Positions 1 through 13,519 of a DNA stretch of 64,000 nt are shown here, in pieces. Source of the stretch: Ooceraea biroi (lineage: Eukaryota > Arthropoda > Insecta > Hymenoptera > Formicidae); contig NC_039509.1 in the NCBI RefSeq assembly GCF_003672135.1, positions 11,976,663 to 12,040,662 on the forward strand. The letters run 5' to 3'. Under the pieces are notes generated by a model. That model worked only from the letters and a program-made list of their open reading frames with translations, searched no databases and was not told where the DNA came from. Within the stretch, counting starts at the first letter, position 1. Each line of letters starts with the position of its first letter. The position numbers and the translations under genes were made by a program.

Positions 1-285
1 CGACCTCACGTTGCGTTATCAGTGAAACAAACACTATTAGAGCTCGAATGGGAAGTCTTACCGCACCCCGCGTATTCTCCGGACATTGCTCCATGCGATT
101 ATTATTTGTTCCGGTGGATGCAACACGCTTTAGAGGATACACACTTTGATAATTTGGAAGAAGTGCGAAAATTCGTCGACGAATGGATCAACTGAAAAGA
201 AGAGTGATTTTATCGTGGTGGAATCCATCTCTTGCCAGAAAGATGGGAAAAAGTTATAGAAAACGAAGGGAAATATTTTGATTAA
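1..285 (+). pseudogene. mariner transposase C-terminal fragment, nonsense mutation
   Basis: Frame 1 from base 1 encodes the C-terminal third of a mariner transposase. It starts just after the second catalytic aspartate (the HDNARPH motif, truncated to RPH here) and includes the third catalytic aspartate in SPDIAPCDYYLF. An in-frame TGA at 193-195 replaces the serine codon TCG found in the copy at 49654-50919 and removes roughly the last 30 residues. The normal stop would be at 283-285. It is a dead copy by direct reading; whether the missing 5' half is intact cannot be seen. Confidence 0.9.
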
Positions 286-362
286 GGTATTCATTCATTA
301 TCATATTTAAATACATGCGTTTTTGAGCAAAAAAAACCCTCAAAACTAAATCACACCTCTAA
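1..362 (+). mobile_element. mariner element, 3' part, cut by window edge
   Basis: This is the 3' end of a mariner (D34D family) transposon. It aligns base for base, without gaps, to 50558-50919 of the second copy in this window; I count about 10 differences in 362 bases (97% identity). It ends in the same terminal inverted repeat, here reading on the opposite strand TTAGAGGTGTGATTTAGTTT, followed by the TA dinucleotide at 363-364 expected of a mariner insertion. The 5' half lies outside the window. Most differences from the other copy are C/G swaps, and two adjacent ones create a stop codon, so this copy is inactive. It lies upstream of the first visible phosphatase exon, presumably in an intron of that gene. 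Confidence 0.93.
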
Positions 363-3300
363 TATATCGCGCAAATATTTGTTATTTAAAGAAAAATAAA
401 ATAATATTTAGAATATAAAAATTGCTCTTTAATTCATACGAATGCAAATCTTTTTGTCTCAGTGATTCCGATTGTTCTTGGTGTATCACGAGCAGGTTTT
501 ATCTTCAGTCTCTCAACTAACTAGCCTTTACCAGAAACTGGGACAATCAGAGATAGAGGGAAGTTCAGTTGTAATAATCGAAGTGCTGTGTGTGACCGTT
601 CGCCAACTGTCATCACTAAGATAACGTTGCATTGTATCGAATTGTAGCAAGGGAAATTCACACACACATTCTTGAGATAATCATGATCTTCTAATATAAA
701 CGCGAGGAAACAGCAGAATCATTACGATGTAATCACAATAAAAATAAGTAATAATAAGTTTTATTAGTGATTAATGTGAGAAAATCTCCATTAATAGAAA
801 TTCACTTTCGTGAAATCTGTCACTTTGAAGCAAATAATTTCTTCATCTCTTGTTACACGTTAAGCAAACTTTATTCACACTTTTATCAGAAAACAAATAA
901 AAACGTCCTTACGAATATAGTTGACATTTTTGGAATATCATGTCTAAACTATGTCTAGCTGCATATGCGTTATTCTATTAATAGAATTTGAAATATTCTA
1001 ATATCCCATATTCTGGACATTTCTATCGGTCGTGCCTCTCCTGCATTAATAACGATTGTTTCGAGCGGACGGCATAAAAATTAAGATTAAAATTAAGACC
1101 CGCTTCTTCGGATAATATTGGAGTACGTTATTGATTGTTTGCGCTTTAATCGCGCTTCGGCGAAAACTAACAGAGAAAAAGAAAAAGAAAGAGTTTTATC
1201 AAAGAGCATATTCTGTGCTTCTCTTGCAGGTCTTGCAGTCCAAGACGTAGCGCGTGCCCTCTTTCTTTCCGGCCATGTTTGCCGTTTTATTTCCCCGGCG
1301 ACGTCCTGATATTTTTCATTTTACGGCGTCTTGGTTGTTTGCCGCGAGCGATCCTTGCGAGGGTAACGATTTGCCGGGCGTCGCGCGAACTCTTGATGGC
1401 TGTTTTCGATTCCTCCGGACTCACCGAAGCTACTTTGTTATTTATGACGCGCGATATAAGAGGTACCACGTGCACTCGGAGCGCACCCCATAAAATACAA
1501 TTTGGCAGGATTTGACGCGAGTAATAAATAAGAGACAGATCGGCGTCGGGGCTAGGTGCCCCGTTCGCGATTCTCACTTGTCGTAACGAGATCGACGCTG
1601 TGCTTTTTACGATCAAAATCTGAAAAAATAAAATGAAAACTCTTGCAAATGGATGTTCCGACGGTAAAATCGGTCAAGTGAGAAAGATAGATCGAAAGTT
1701 GAGATTGTGGATAATTCAGCGATGATCATCCCGTGATCATCAGCGTTCTCAATGTTCTCTGTTGCACTCGATTTTCGTGCTTCGTGCTCCTTCGTCTTCC
1801 TCGACAGCAAAAGATGTTCCTACGGAAGATTTCAAGACTCACATTTAAATTTAACAGTTTACAACAGTTTTTCTCTTCTATTGTACAGTTCCGCCGGGTA
1901 CGCAGTTTCAGCAGCGACAAACTGCATTTCTTTTATCGTGCTTAGCATACGTACGACGCTCTTAATCTGGTACTTCCGTAAGACGAAATCTCTCGAGAGG
2001 TGTATAAGAATTCACGTGTAACCCCCGGTGCTTCTGGGAGTCCGTAAGTCAAGCGGGTTCGAACGAGGCCGGGATGCAACGACGGCAAATGCAATAGTTA
2101 CGTTTATCCACGCGACACCGTCGCCCCCCGGATCGTGGTACAGCATCCTTTAGGATGATATCTAAAGTCGACCTGAGTGCAGCAATCGGATGAAACCCGA
2201 GTTGGACTTCGATCGAGCGTACACCCCTCGTTTGTGTGTGTTGCACGTGCGAGACGCGCAACGTCTCGACCAACGTCGTTCTGCTCGTGACGTGCAAGCA
2301 ATGCAGTTCTTAAGCATCACTCGACAATTCAACGTCGATCATTCTATACAATTTATCTCGTAATCCTTTTATGGCTTCTTTTAGTATCGGCGTGTTCTCT
2401 AATAACAATTCTGAAACTGATGACGCGTCGTTGACTTGCTGACGGTGGTATGGATCAATCGTGTCATAAATAAAATGAATATAATAAATAACTTAAATTA
2501 AAAAGTAAATAAAATAAAATTATATGAATCATAAGGCTAAATATGTCACCGTGCTCGTGGAGAAAAATAACGAGATTGTCAACGACACGACAATATTGTT
2601 ATACGGAGGGATGAATGAGCGTAGAAATTACGTTCCGTTGATACAACCGCAAGTGCATTCGATGCAGTGATCTGTATATTTGTGTGGGCCGAAACACGGT
2701 CGGGCAAACCTGCGTTATGTACAACGTAACTTTGCCAATAACTGATTACCAATAACCGAAGTGCGATTGTAATAATCCCGTTATCTCGCCTGCATTTTCA
2801 TCGAACCGCTTTCTCCAATTTTCTTAAATTACATTATTCCATAATTTTACTTTGAAATTGAACGCCGCGTTATTTCTGCGTTGCGTTAAACGATATATTC
2901 AATTAGTTGGTGTATTCACTTAATAAGCGTTTTTCCACTTCTTCGATATTTAATAAACAGTTAATTTTCAGACAATTAAATCGCATAGATTTTAAAAATT
3001 TCGAGAAATCGAATTTGCTTCTCTCACTGCGCTATCCTGAATTTTATTATAATTTAGGGTACCGTAACTGATATATCGGATTGAGCCTAAAGTCCATGCA
3101 GATCTTCTTAGCAATATTCGAATGCAAAACTTCGTATTAAGAATTAATTGTATTTTGTATTTTCTTAAGAAATACGCACTTTCTGCTCAACTCAATATTT
3201 GCGATATTAAAGTCTACTTCTCTTCACGTGAAAAATTCTCAGTTATTTTTTTTAATCATTAACATCATGGCAGGGAATGTTCGCGTGCACGCTACGTCGC

Positions 3301-3963
3301 TATTTTGCCATGATAGAGTTATCACGATGATCGAGTTAAGTCCATTCGTGTAACTTTGTTAATGGGATAACGGGAACCGCTGCTCTCTCCCATGCAAACC
3401 GTAACTACGCGGCCAACGAGCAACATCCCGCCCATGATTGACACCACTGATTAAAAGCGAATTGAGAGCTATTAATGAGGAGTTCTCAAATGACAAACAT
3501 TACGCGAGCACGCGAATGTGGAGAAAGTAAGCAGAGCAGAAGCACAAACGTGAATATAATCCTCTTGGATACAAATAAAAGTAAAATAGCGATCTAAAAT
3601 TTCAAATACGAAATAAAATAACATAAATATAAATAAACATATATATGTACACAGCTAAAGAGAGAGAAAAGGAGGAAATTGTACAAAAATGATTGATTTA
3701 TGGAATATAGCTCTAAAAAAATATATACCTTAATTAGATTATCTAAAATATTTATTACATCATCGCGTTATCTATCTTGCATATTTTAATAAATTCAATA
3801 CGACGTGGAAAGAAATATGACATCTGGTAGAAACCACGAACACTTTAAAGTAGATCTGACGAGTGGCGGCATTGCCTTATAAAGTAGTCGAAGATAAGTT
3901 TAATAAATGACGGCATCTTATGAGCCTCTCATACGAGCCAGATCCGCTGGCGTTTCGCTTTAG
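363..3963 (+). other. Non-coding, probable intron of the phosphatase gene
   Basis: This stretch has no exon I can support. The next exon at 3964 begins in the middle of a codon after an AG acceptor, so a preceding phosphatase exon must exist. I searched here for the family's upstream signatures (the LGLF/VEGG region and the catalytic serine region) and found none, so the intron probably runs through the left window edge. The content is AT-rich DNA with short open frames that share no recognisable motif. It is an inference that this is intron rather than a mixture of intron and unrecognised 5' untranslated sequence. Confidence 0.6.
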
Positions 3964-4158
3964 GTGGAAGAATCGACCACGCTCACCATTACAACAACGC
4001 TTATCGCGCGCTGGATGAGACCCTGGCACTGGAGGAAGCTGTCCAGGCAGTTATGAAGGAGGTCGATCTCTCGGAAACGCTTCTGGTGGTTACGGCGGAT
4101 CACTCGCACGTATTAACCCTCGGCGGACTGGCGACGCATCGCGGGAATCCCATATTCG
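3964..4158 (+). CDS. Alp: Alkaline phosphatase, internal exon (metal-site core)
   Basis: This exon of a metal-dependent alkaline phosphatase (phosphomonoester hydrolase, normally a secreted or GPI-anchored homodimer) encodes 64 full codons beginning GGRIDHAHH. The Asp and second-last His of this segment (exon residues 4 and 8) match the zinc ligands D327/H331 of the E. coli enzyme. VVTADHSH (Asp45, His46) matches D369/H370. The exon ends NPIF plus one base. It starts after a TTTAG acceptor with two bases that complete a Gly codon, and ends at a GTGAGT donor (4159) in phase 1, which joins cleanly to the next exon. Animal enzymes have GGRIDHGHH here, so the Gly to Ala change after DH is a mild difference. 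The preceding exon is outside the window. The family call is secure; which of the several insect paralogues it is cannot be told. Confidence 0.94.
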
Positions 4159-4705
4159 GTGAGTCATCCCATAATACTTTGCTCTAAGCACGCCATATCC
4201 TATCTCGACCCCGAAATAAATCGACGGTTTCCGCTTGTTAGGCTGGATGCAACGATGGACGAACACTCAATTAAAATGATCAGATAATGGAAGTCGCTCG
4301 TTAAACCGAGATATTACGTTCATTACTCGTACGTTTCTTAAGCGGGATTGAAATTTCCGAATCAACATCGATCATCTGTCGTGATGTTCGTATACGAATA
4401 CATTTGAAATTAGTTAGAAAGTATAATAATAAAAAAATTATTTCTGGACTGAGTAATTAATTAGTGTTCAATTAAAACTTGATAATTAGAATATCCGCGG
4501 ATCCAAATTTAATTAAAAGAATTCTATCTCGTTATTTGTAATTTCACTTGAATTGTATGATTTCTTTTTCTCAGTTCAATATCTCTATTAGTGTTACTTT
4601 CATTGTAATCTGTCAGAGTATTAGATTATTAATCTAATGCTAATTACTTAATAAAATTAATCTACTTTGTAATAATTTAATATTGTATTAGAGGGACTTT
4701 TTCCG

Positions 4706-4735
4706 TTAAATTAAATTAAATTAAATTAAATTAAA
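4706..4735 (+). repeat. (TTAAA)6 microsatellite
   Basis: Six uninterrupted copies of the pentamer TTAAA lie inside the phosphatase intron. It is a simple repeat with no coding potential. Confidence 0.95.
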
Positions 4736-5968
4736 TATCATAGTCTTTGATTTCGAAGAGTATAATTGCATTGCTTTTTTTATGTACAATAAAGAAACGA
4801 AAAGAGAAATAGTAGAGAGAAAATTAGTGATTACTTTAGTATATGCTGTTTAATTATTTATTATCGCATCTGCTTTCTGACATGAAATTTCCTTTTACGA
4901 TCAAATTATACCGACAGTTAATTCAGTAAAAACTGACAAGCGGAAATGAATAAGTATACATATATGTATGTACACGGATCTCCCTGCGTTTTTTTCCTTT
5001 GATTAAACACGGAATATCTCGCAGTTTTCATAACGTTGCCCGTATCTCGACACCTGCTTCCCTGACTCGGATTTTTAATCATGCACACGTCGACGCGAAT
5101 CCGACGAAATCTGTACGTGTGTGCATGTGCGCGTGTTAACAAATTCCGTACACAATCCCGGTGACTGGCTACCGTGCCGTAATTCCTCGCTGTTCAGAAA
5201 GAAAGCGTCCTTTTTGTGGTTGCCCCGGCTGGCCTTCCAATATCCGGAAAGGATGCGCCGGCAACCAACTTCTGACTCCGAAAAACCGCCTCGCAGGAAA
5301 CATTATTGGATTAACCGCGCGAATTAACCGGTTGAATTGCCACGGCAGTCTATATCGCCGGCCATGCTTAAGCGCGAGTTTGCGCGGTTCGCCTCTTCTT
5401 TGTTGGTGAGTTCAATCTAGCGTGGTGATCTCCGATTTAATTTATTTGTACGGCACTACTGAGAATTCACCGGAAAAAATTGCGTTAATCGCGACCGCGG
5501 AAAATCGCGAGATTGAAATCGGGAATAAGCAAGAGCAACGACAAACAGATAAGTCAGAGTGCACGGTCGAGCTTAACGGGTGCGATTCCGGCGAGCATTC
5601 ATGGTCCATTTGTGCGCAGAACGCGATATTCGGAAAGTAGCGTGTGGTTGCACGACGTCAAGATTTCTTAATGCGGAAAGTGTGCGTCTTTCGCCAGAAA
5701 AGTTTCTGGAAACTTTATGGAACCCAGAGGAGTATTTCCGCAGTAGAACGAAAGGGCTATTAAAGGAGCATCGTGCACTTCAAATTGCCGCGAACTGGTT
5801 TGTCGGGGTGAAGCATTTTCACTCAGCACGCGAGATGCTCTTACCACGTTCACGGATTTTTAAAAAAAGTAATACGTGGCTCAACGGCTATCTAGTTTCG
5901 GCGCCTAAACTGACGTTTCATCGAGGTTTTATTTAAATTTATACTTTGATGGATTATCGCGCTGGTAA

Positions 5969-5980
5969 GGGGGGGGGGGG
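5969..5980 (+). repeat. G12 homopolymer
   Basis: Twelve consecutive G residues in an otherwise AT-rich intron. The length in a reference assembly is error-prone. Confidence 0.9.
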
Positions 5981-8900
5981 CAGGGATGGTAAGCGATTCC
6001 TGTCGCGTTCTGAACGGAGCAAATATTTTATACCGGAGATATACATAACGGGATACATATAGCGGGATGCATAACGACATTCTCGCCAGCGATATTTTTC
6101 GCTGCATTTTTGACACGTATTTCGACACGCGCGTTATTTGCCAACAAACGAAGGCATCGTTTGTCGTAGACCATGTTCTGTGGGAACCGTCTCCGGAGGG
6201 ATGACTCGTTCATCCCTTCGATCTCGACTTTCGTCTTTTTCGAGCCGCTATTCCCGACATCGTGCAAACGGCGGCGCGCTGATTCGCGACGAACGATGCG
6301 GAAGCATTCGATCCTGGGCAATCAAAACTGGACTCCTTGTTCGCGCCAATGGGGACTTTCGAGCTATATCCCATGGTGTCCCCATGCTGACCGTTCGCTT
6401 CGCTGAACGGTGCCAGCAGGTGTGTTGACTCGAGATTCGCAACGGGGCGTCAACTCCGTTCGGCCATCGCAATCCAATACGTGAGTGAGCGACGTGAGTG
6501 CGCTGTTTTATACCATGGGAGAGAGACGCAAGCTCGTCTCCATCAAGTGAAGGAGGAATCGTCCTTCCGGTGGGACAGTCCCGGATTCAATAAGATCCAA
6601 TCTACTTCGACAACCTCGTGGATGCCTGTCGACCGTTCGGCCGGTCGCGGTTAAATTGAATCGCCCGGGAAACGTAAAGGATGGCTTTTTCGGCCGACCG
6701 TATGCGGCGACTGGTGAAAAGCTCGCTCTGATGGTGGAAAAAAATAACTTGAAGTGCATCGGGTTTTGCCTGACTGGTACTGTCGAGAATGTGGCATGAC
6801 CGGTTCTCCTCGTCTATCTTGAATTATTTTATCGTCCGTCTCGTACCTCGTTTTCGCGGGATTGTCCGGCATCTTGTTACACTGTTGAGAAGTTAATCCG
6901 TTCACGTCCACGCGGCTCCGACAGCAGCTCGCACGAGTTGCACAACAAGTTTATCAGAAAGTTGCACCGCTCTCCGAAGCGCGTTTTTTTTCAAAATCTG
7001 ATCTATTTTCATTCATCAGCCTTTTTCCGCTAGGTTGGATTGACTCGCTCGATACCGCGCGGAAACTGATGGAATTCAGGATACATGGTTTCGAGCGAAC
7101 TCGGATTAATTTCTTCTGAGTTATTACATATATTTGTAATAGACTTCTGACACTTGATGAAGTGAACAGCTTGTTTTTGAGGAAAGTTTGAGACAAGCTT
7201 CTCCTTCTTTCTATTGAAACATGAAACTTTGCTTATATACTCCTGCGGAAACTTTGAAAATTTTCTTTTGTTTTGAAATATTTTTGTGCTTTTATTGATG
7301 CTTGACGCTTTTGTAGTATAAGTATAATTACTAATGAAACTGATAACGTGTTACGCGTCAATTGTTATTGTCGCTCATGTGATTAATCGATTAATATGAA
7401 GCACGCAGCTTTTAACACGAAATCATTTTCAGGATCGTGAAATTTCTGAACGGAAAAAGATACACTGTGGTTGACGTAATAATTCTGTATTTTTTACATT
7501 AATACCATTGACGCCGCAAGTTTATGACACCGTAAATTTTCCGGTTAGGCCGCAATCAATTTATCCGAATTACGCAAGCGGAAAATATTCAATAATGTAA
7601 TGCAATCCCACATCATGATTATACTCAATAACAGTCTACATGATTTAATAGAAACTGATGTATATGTTTATATATGTGTGTATGTTTAATAGTAGATATA
7701 ATCCGAACGAGGTAGCTTTGTTAATTAAACAATTCGCTTGCTATGCCAAATCATTGCTCTGATTTAACGAAATCATTTTGCAAAATCAACTAAAATAAAA
7801 AAATAATAAAAACTTGGGAGGTTATCAGGGCTTTTTCATCGATATTCGATATTTTTAGAGATTTATTATGTATTAACAACAAAGTGAACTCTCAGTATGG
7901 TTAATATTAATCAAATCAATCTCGCCATTGCTCACACACAGGAATCAAAAGGCTTAAAAATATTTCAAGCGCTTTTAAAATATTATTAACATTTATAAGC
8001 TCTCACGTTTGCATAACTTATGCATGTATTAGTACGTACATTGTTACAATATACTGCACTTTTTTGTGCATGTTCGAAGAAGGATAATATGAACACGCAA
8101 TGGAATACGTTCACTAATTTAATTTTCATCACGCTATAGAAAATAGCTGTATGAAAAAACCAAATGTACGAATGATCGAAATAGTATTGATTTATTATTC
8201 AGAGTAATTTTTGTTGCGTGTAGATCGTTGTGCAGGCAATAGATCTCGCGTGGAAGAGTCCGCACTGCTGCACTTTTCCTATTTGCGTTGATTGCCATGA
8301 AATAAATAGCGGTTGCCGAGCCGACAGCTTTCGCAATTTGCTGGTCACGTCGGAAACGCGGTATCGCGTGCGCTTTTAATTTTCGCTTCGTCAAATTTCG
8401 TTTGCATTTGTAATAGAAAAAAAATTCGTCGACGCGCCAGATGTATCGATGTCACCTAATTCTCGAGGCACTGGCGTTTGATTCGAATCAGACTCGACAT
8501 CGCACGATATCACTTCCAGATTGAAACCGCCAGTAATTTCGTATTCGAGTATCAAATAACATACCGAAGTTTGGTTTCATAGTTATTAACATGACAGCGC
8601 TACGAGAAAAAAAGATGGGGTGATTCCCTAATACCTCCCTAGGTCCTCGTGGATGTCACTTATTGTTAGCTGATAACGCCGATGATGCCATAAATTATTT
8701 TGAATGCTTTTTGCATTCTTTCAAAAGAATTCTTTTATAATAATTAAGATAGCAACTTTTTAATGAGATCAGGGAATATCAATAAAATTGAATGAAGAGC
8801 AGCATGAAAATTAGTTGTTTTATTTCATGTACGATCGAACCCTGTGATATCATGCCACCTTTATTGGTTTAACTAAAAAATTCGCGAAGAATGCCTGAGA

Positions 8901-9602
8901 TTCCTACAGTCACGTAAAAAAAAATTCATAGTACGTGAGGAATTCAAATTTATCGTCTAATTTGAATAAGGGCTCTGAGACCATTCAGAGGCTTAATTCC
9001 GTCGTAATGTAATTCTGTTTTCGCGATAGAGTCGCAACAGCAGCAGTCACGATATATCGGTGCCTCGATGAAACGCGTCGTTTGTCGCATCAAAAATTTC
9101 GAAATGAGGTCGCGCAGGGGAGCCTCGTGCATAATAAAAGTAATGGATATAAGCAGGAACGTTAAATCATGCGGTTGACGTTCCGCATGAAATACGACGT
9201 TGGGGGACAACATCTGATACATAGGGATTGCGTTTTTATTGCAACGTTCCGCCTCTATCGCCAGTTCAACTGGGTAAACCCGAAATATGAATATGCAGTC
9301 GTCTATGCAGTATATTCGCATCGGGCATTATAATCGCGATGAGCTGCAACGGATACATACATATTTGCTGCACGTATATTCCAGACAAGATTTAATTTGA
9401 GGAAACTTAAAGGTATAAATAAGACATATAAATCGTGTATAAACAATCGTGTTTAGAGTTAACGTAACTATTGAGAACAAAATTACCCGCAAATCAGCGC
9501 GTGACAATAATTTTTTTCGCTAGAAGAAAAATTTAATCGATTTGAAACGAACGTGAGTGAATGCGTTTAATTGACAAATACCAGGCTGATTGGATAAATT
9601 GG

Positions 9603-9638
9603 AAATAAAACTTTATATAAAATAAAACTTTATATAAA
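9603..9638 (+). repeat. 18-bp tandem duplication
   Basis: Two head-to-tail copies of an 18-base AT-rich unit (AAATAAAACTTTATATAA) in the first long phosphatase intron. It is a small local duplication without known role. Confidence 0.85.
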
Positions 9639-12027
9639 ATATCGGGATAGTTTTCGAGTTATTATGTGCAATTGAAAACAGAGAAAACTTCCCGCGAATG
9701 AAATTTCATGCGGAATGAATGTGTTCTGTGCCGCGTAAAATTCATTTGTGAACATTCACGGAATATCTATCGAATGTTACAGATGAATATGCGAGTCAAC
9801 TTAACAATTAGAACTCGTAATGTGTACGCGGCGACGTACAAACACGTACAACGGTCATTTACAATCTCCGTCGCTTGCAAAGCAAACATGTAACAAAATC
9901 AATTTATAACGCAAATAATATTCGATAACAATTACGTATGTAAATTGACAAATATATGCCGTGCGTATACATCGATGCTGGCTGAAAATTCGGTCAATTA
10001 TCACGCATCAGCAGTGTGCGGCATTCATTCTCTCTTTAATCCCCCGCAGCCAGGCTACACCATTGGTCAGATTCGCAAACATTGTTGTTTAGAGATGTTC
10101 CGTTATCAGACAATAATAATTAAAGCATATTTCGGACACGGCTTGTCAACGATAGCCGAGGATATTTAACACGCATATATACCGCGATGTAGAAATACAT
10201 CCACTCCACCGCCTACAACGACGTCATCCTGCGCATTTGAGAGGAAAAAGGAAGGAAAAAAAGATAAGTAGTTCAAAAAATTTAAAATTATATGTTTTCA
10301 TAAAAAGTGTGATATTGACCACGCGCAGCACAAATTCATATAGCGTGCTTTGTTATTTTCCTATCAACTCGTTTTAGCAACACCACGTTACATTACGCGT
10401 GCGACAATTTATATAAAATCTGATAAAAAATGTACAGCCAAAGTCGAAAATTAAGGAACAAAATGGATGGTGTGGCAATAAAACGAACGAGATTCACGAA
10501 ATCGCTAGCAATTTTATTAGGAGACTTTTTAGGTGCGTTACACGATTACAGTGCGTCCTTTATCTTCGGTTTTTTCCTCATTCTGTCCGGGTTTCCATGG
10601 CAGGATTAGGGTTACGTAACAAGTTCTCCCTTACCGCAGCATCCTCGGATGAAATTGTCAACGGGTCCGACTGGTCCCCTTTGGCGACGCTATAAATTGC
10701 TGTCGGTCGTGTCAGTCGGAAGTGTGATATGGTTGCCTTGACATATTAAGATAAAGACATGGAATGTCCGGTGTGTAAGAGTATTTCTAAGCAAAAGGAA
10801 GTTCACCGTCTCTAAAATAACGGTATTACTGCTCCTGCAATGATTAACTGTAGGAATATTGCGACCGATTAACTCGATCAATAATAGAGATCCATCTAAC
10901 TATCCCCGCGTTTTCTTCAATGCTTTCAACTGCCGTCGCAATTACGAAATCTCGAAAGACGTTCCGAGAGGGTAACTCGAAGGGGACAGGAAAGGCGGAA
11001 TACCTTCATCAGTAAGTTTTGTAAAAGCGCGATGCTTAATGCCACATCGTTTGGGCGCGGAACACCTCACACTTCGAGCTTTTACATTCACGATGGGGAA
11101 CATTTTATGAAACTAACTTACCGTAGCTACCGGAGTTCGAGAAACGAAAGGAAACGGCGTGTAATATGCATTACGAAAAAAGTTATTTCCTTGTATCCTT
11201 TTTTCATTTTCTTTCCTTTCCTTTTTTTAATATGGTGCGTTAACGTGTACCATAACTTTCTCCCTTCTTCGCGTAACTTTTCCGCGTCACAGCCATGGAA
11301 TTTTACGTCCGAGCGGATTGCGTGTATTCGAAAATTAGTTCTCCCCCCGGACTTTATTTTATATCACGGAAAGGGTCGCGTATTGTCCTGAGGTTCAACG
11401 GACTTCTGACGTACATACAGTTGTTTGTCTATCGCAATCGGAATTGACTGCTCTCAAGACTACCGGAAAAAATATCGCCCCACAACCAGTTCCTGTTGAT
11501 GTCATGGTGAGAAAACGGTCGCGAACGAACGGTCGGCGTTCAGCGCGGCGGAACAGCTTTCGGCCAAACGGCAAGCGGGAAAAAGGCCAGGCAGAAGCGA
11601 AAAACGGGACGAGAGAGAAATTGCGCGAGCGATTCACGCGACACAGTGCTCAGTAACGGCTTTTATTGCGAGCCGTTCATTAAGCCGGGTTACTTTGCTC
11701 ACGCGAGCATATTGGATGAAGCAATTAAAGTACGCGCCGAGATATAATTTATTTGCCGCGGAGTTACGTAAGTTACATGCTCGAGTCACCCTCGTGAACG
11801 ACCGTTAAGAAGTTAATTGCATTCACGCCACACTGACTGCCCGATATCGATGCGAACTGATATAGAGTTCTCTCATGACTGCTCGCGTTATGGGATAAAG
11901 TATCGCTCAAGTAAAAAATCATTTGCTTCGTACGACGCTACTAGCGCGTGAAATATCGAGCATAATTTCGCGTATTTTCTGGTTCTCTGGATATTAGAGA
12001 TATATCTACGGGATAGCAACACTAATT

Positions 12028-12028
<1 letters not shown>

Positions 12029-12059
<31 letters not shown>

Positions 12060-12060
12060 C
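12029..12060 (+). repeat. (CA)n microsatellite
   Basis: About 30 bases of alternating C and A with one T interruption near the start, in the phosphatase intron. Confidence 0.93.
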
Positions 12061-13493
12061 CATATTTATTTATTTATATATTTCCCTCTTTTCGTGATTA
12101 TATAATAATCTTTTCGTAATTACATAATTATTTATCATATAATATTACGTCGAATAACTGGCTTTCTTTTCTCTTTACTGAAAATATAAAAAGAAGCATG
12201 AAGAAGGAACGATAAACGTGGTGCAAATTAGTCTGCACTCGCAGTGGCACATGAAGGTTGAAATTTAGGTTGCGACAGTTAAGCTAGCGGACATTTTTCA
12301 TTCCGATGTAAATTTAACAAAGAAGGGGACACGTTCTGGCTAGCGACGTAATTGCGGATGGTCCAACCGCGTTTCCTGTTGCCACGATTACTTGATATGG
12401 GTTACGGTGCCGGAATAGATTGAAACTCCCCAAGTAGTTAATCCATCTTGAATTACGTTGCTGAGGAACTATTTGGAAGCTATCGTGCCTCGTACTTGCC
12501 AACTTTTTCAGTTTGGTTATTGACCACTTACAGATCGATGTAAAGCGAAGAATGCGGGAATTCTCAGTTTAATTATTCTGCAGACGAGCCGCAGTGCGAT
12601 AAACCTGAAAAAAATCCGTAATGATTCTCGTATTTCACTTATACGACATCCTGCACTCACCGTAAATTTCTCTTCGATAAAAGGGATCGGAAGTTTCATT
12701 GAAAAAGCGGCATTCTTTGAGGATCACCGACAGTTACGATCTTTGTATGCGATAAAATTTTCATCTGTGAGCTTATTTAAACCATAAATATTTAATTAAC
12801 TAAATCGCAACTTTATTAAAAAATCCTGTTAAAGATGTATACATTCTATCAATTCTCTGTTAAATTAAGATGTTTTTCCTATGCATGTTACTTAAGCTAA
12901 CCACAAATTAATTTACGGCACTGCACGGTGCCTTGCGTGACACTCGCGTATTTGAATTTCGCGTTCAATCAAATAAAAGCTTTACTGAAGTTCCGATTGC
13001 AGGGTTTGTGCACACGTGCAAAGCGAGTCTCTTTCGTTGTGACAGCGCTTTTAAGCGCACCTTTTAGGCGCGAGTGCCAAGAGGTCCGCTTTTGTACGTA
13101 GAGTTTCGAGCTTTGCCTACGGAGTGGTGAGAGCTACGGTGTTACGCTTAGAGACTTTATCTCGTTCATCTAGATTTCCACGTGCGAAACAATAGCCGAG
13201 GCTATACGGCAGCAGTGTACACCTTGGATTTGCCGAGTATGCAAAGCAACTTTTTCCGCTTTTTCCGCCGGAGCCATAATCGCGATCGTTAAAGAGATAC
13301 CTCCGCCTAAAGTGTTTTCCTTCAGGATATTTCCGTCGGACTGTTTTCATAATTGAGATTCTAAAGCGTAAAAGCTGAATTTGATGACTCGTGCAAGCTA
13401 TATTTTTGTACCTTTTCTTGAAATGCTTACGAATCTTATGGATCTCGCGAGGACACTTTCTGCTTCATGCAACAAGAAAATAACAAAATATTT

Positions 13494-13519
13494 AGAGAGA
13501 GAAAGAGAGAGAGAGAGAG
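13494..13519 (+). repeat. (GA)n microsatellite
   Basis: An imperfect GA tract with one AAA interruption in the phosphatase intron. Confidence 0.9.

Noticed and set aside
2049..2297. Minus-strand 82-codon frame considered as an upstream phosphatase exon or separate gene
   Set aside because: It has the wrong strand for the phosphatase and lacks any family motif; no other gene signature was found.
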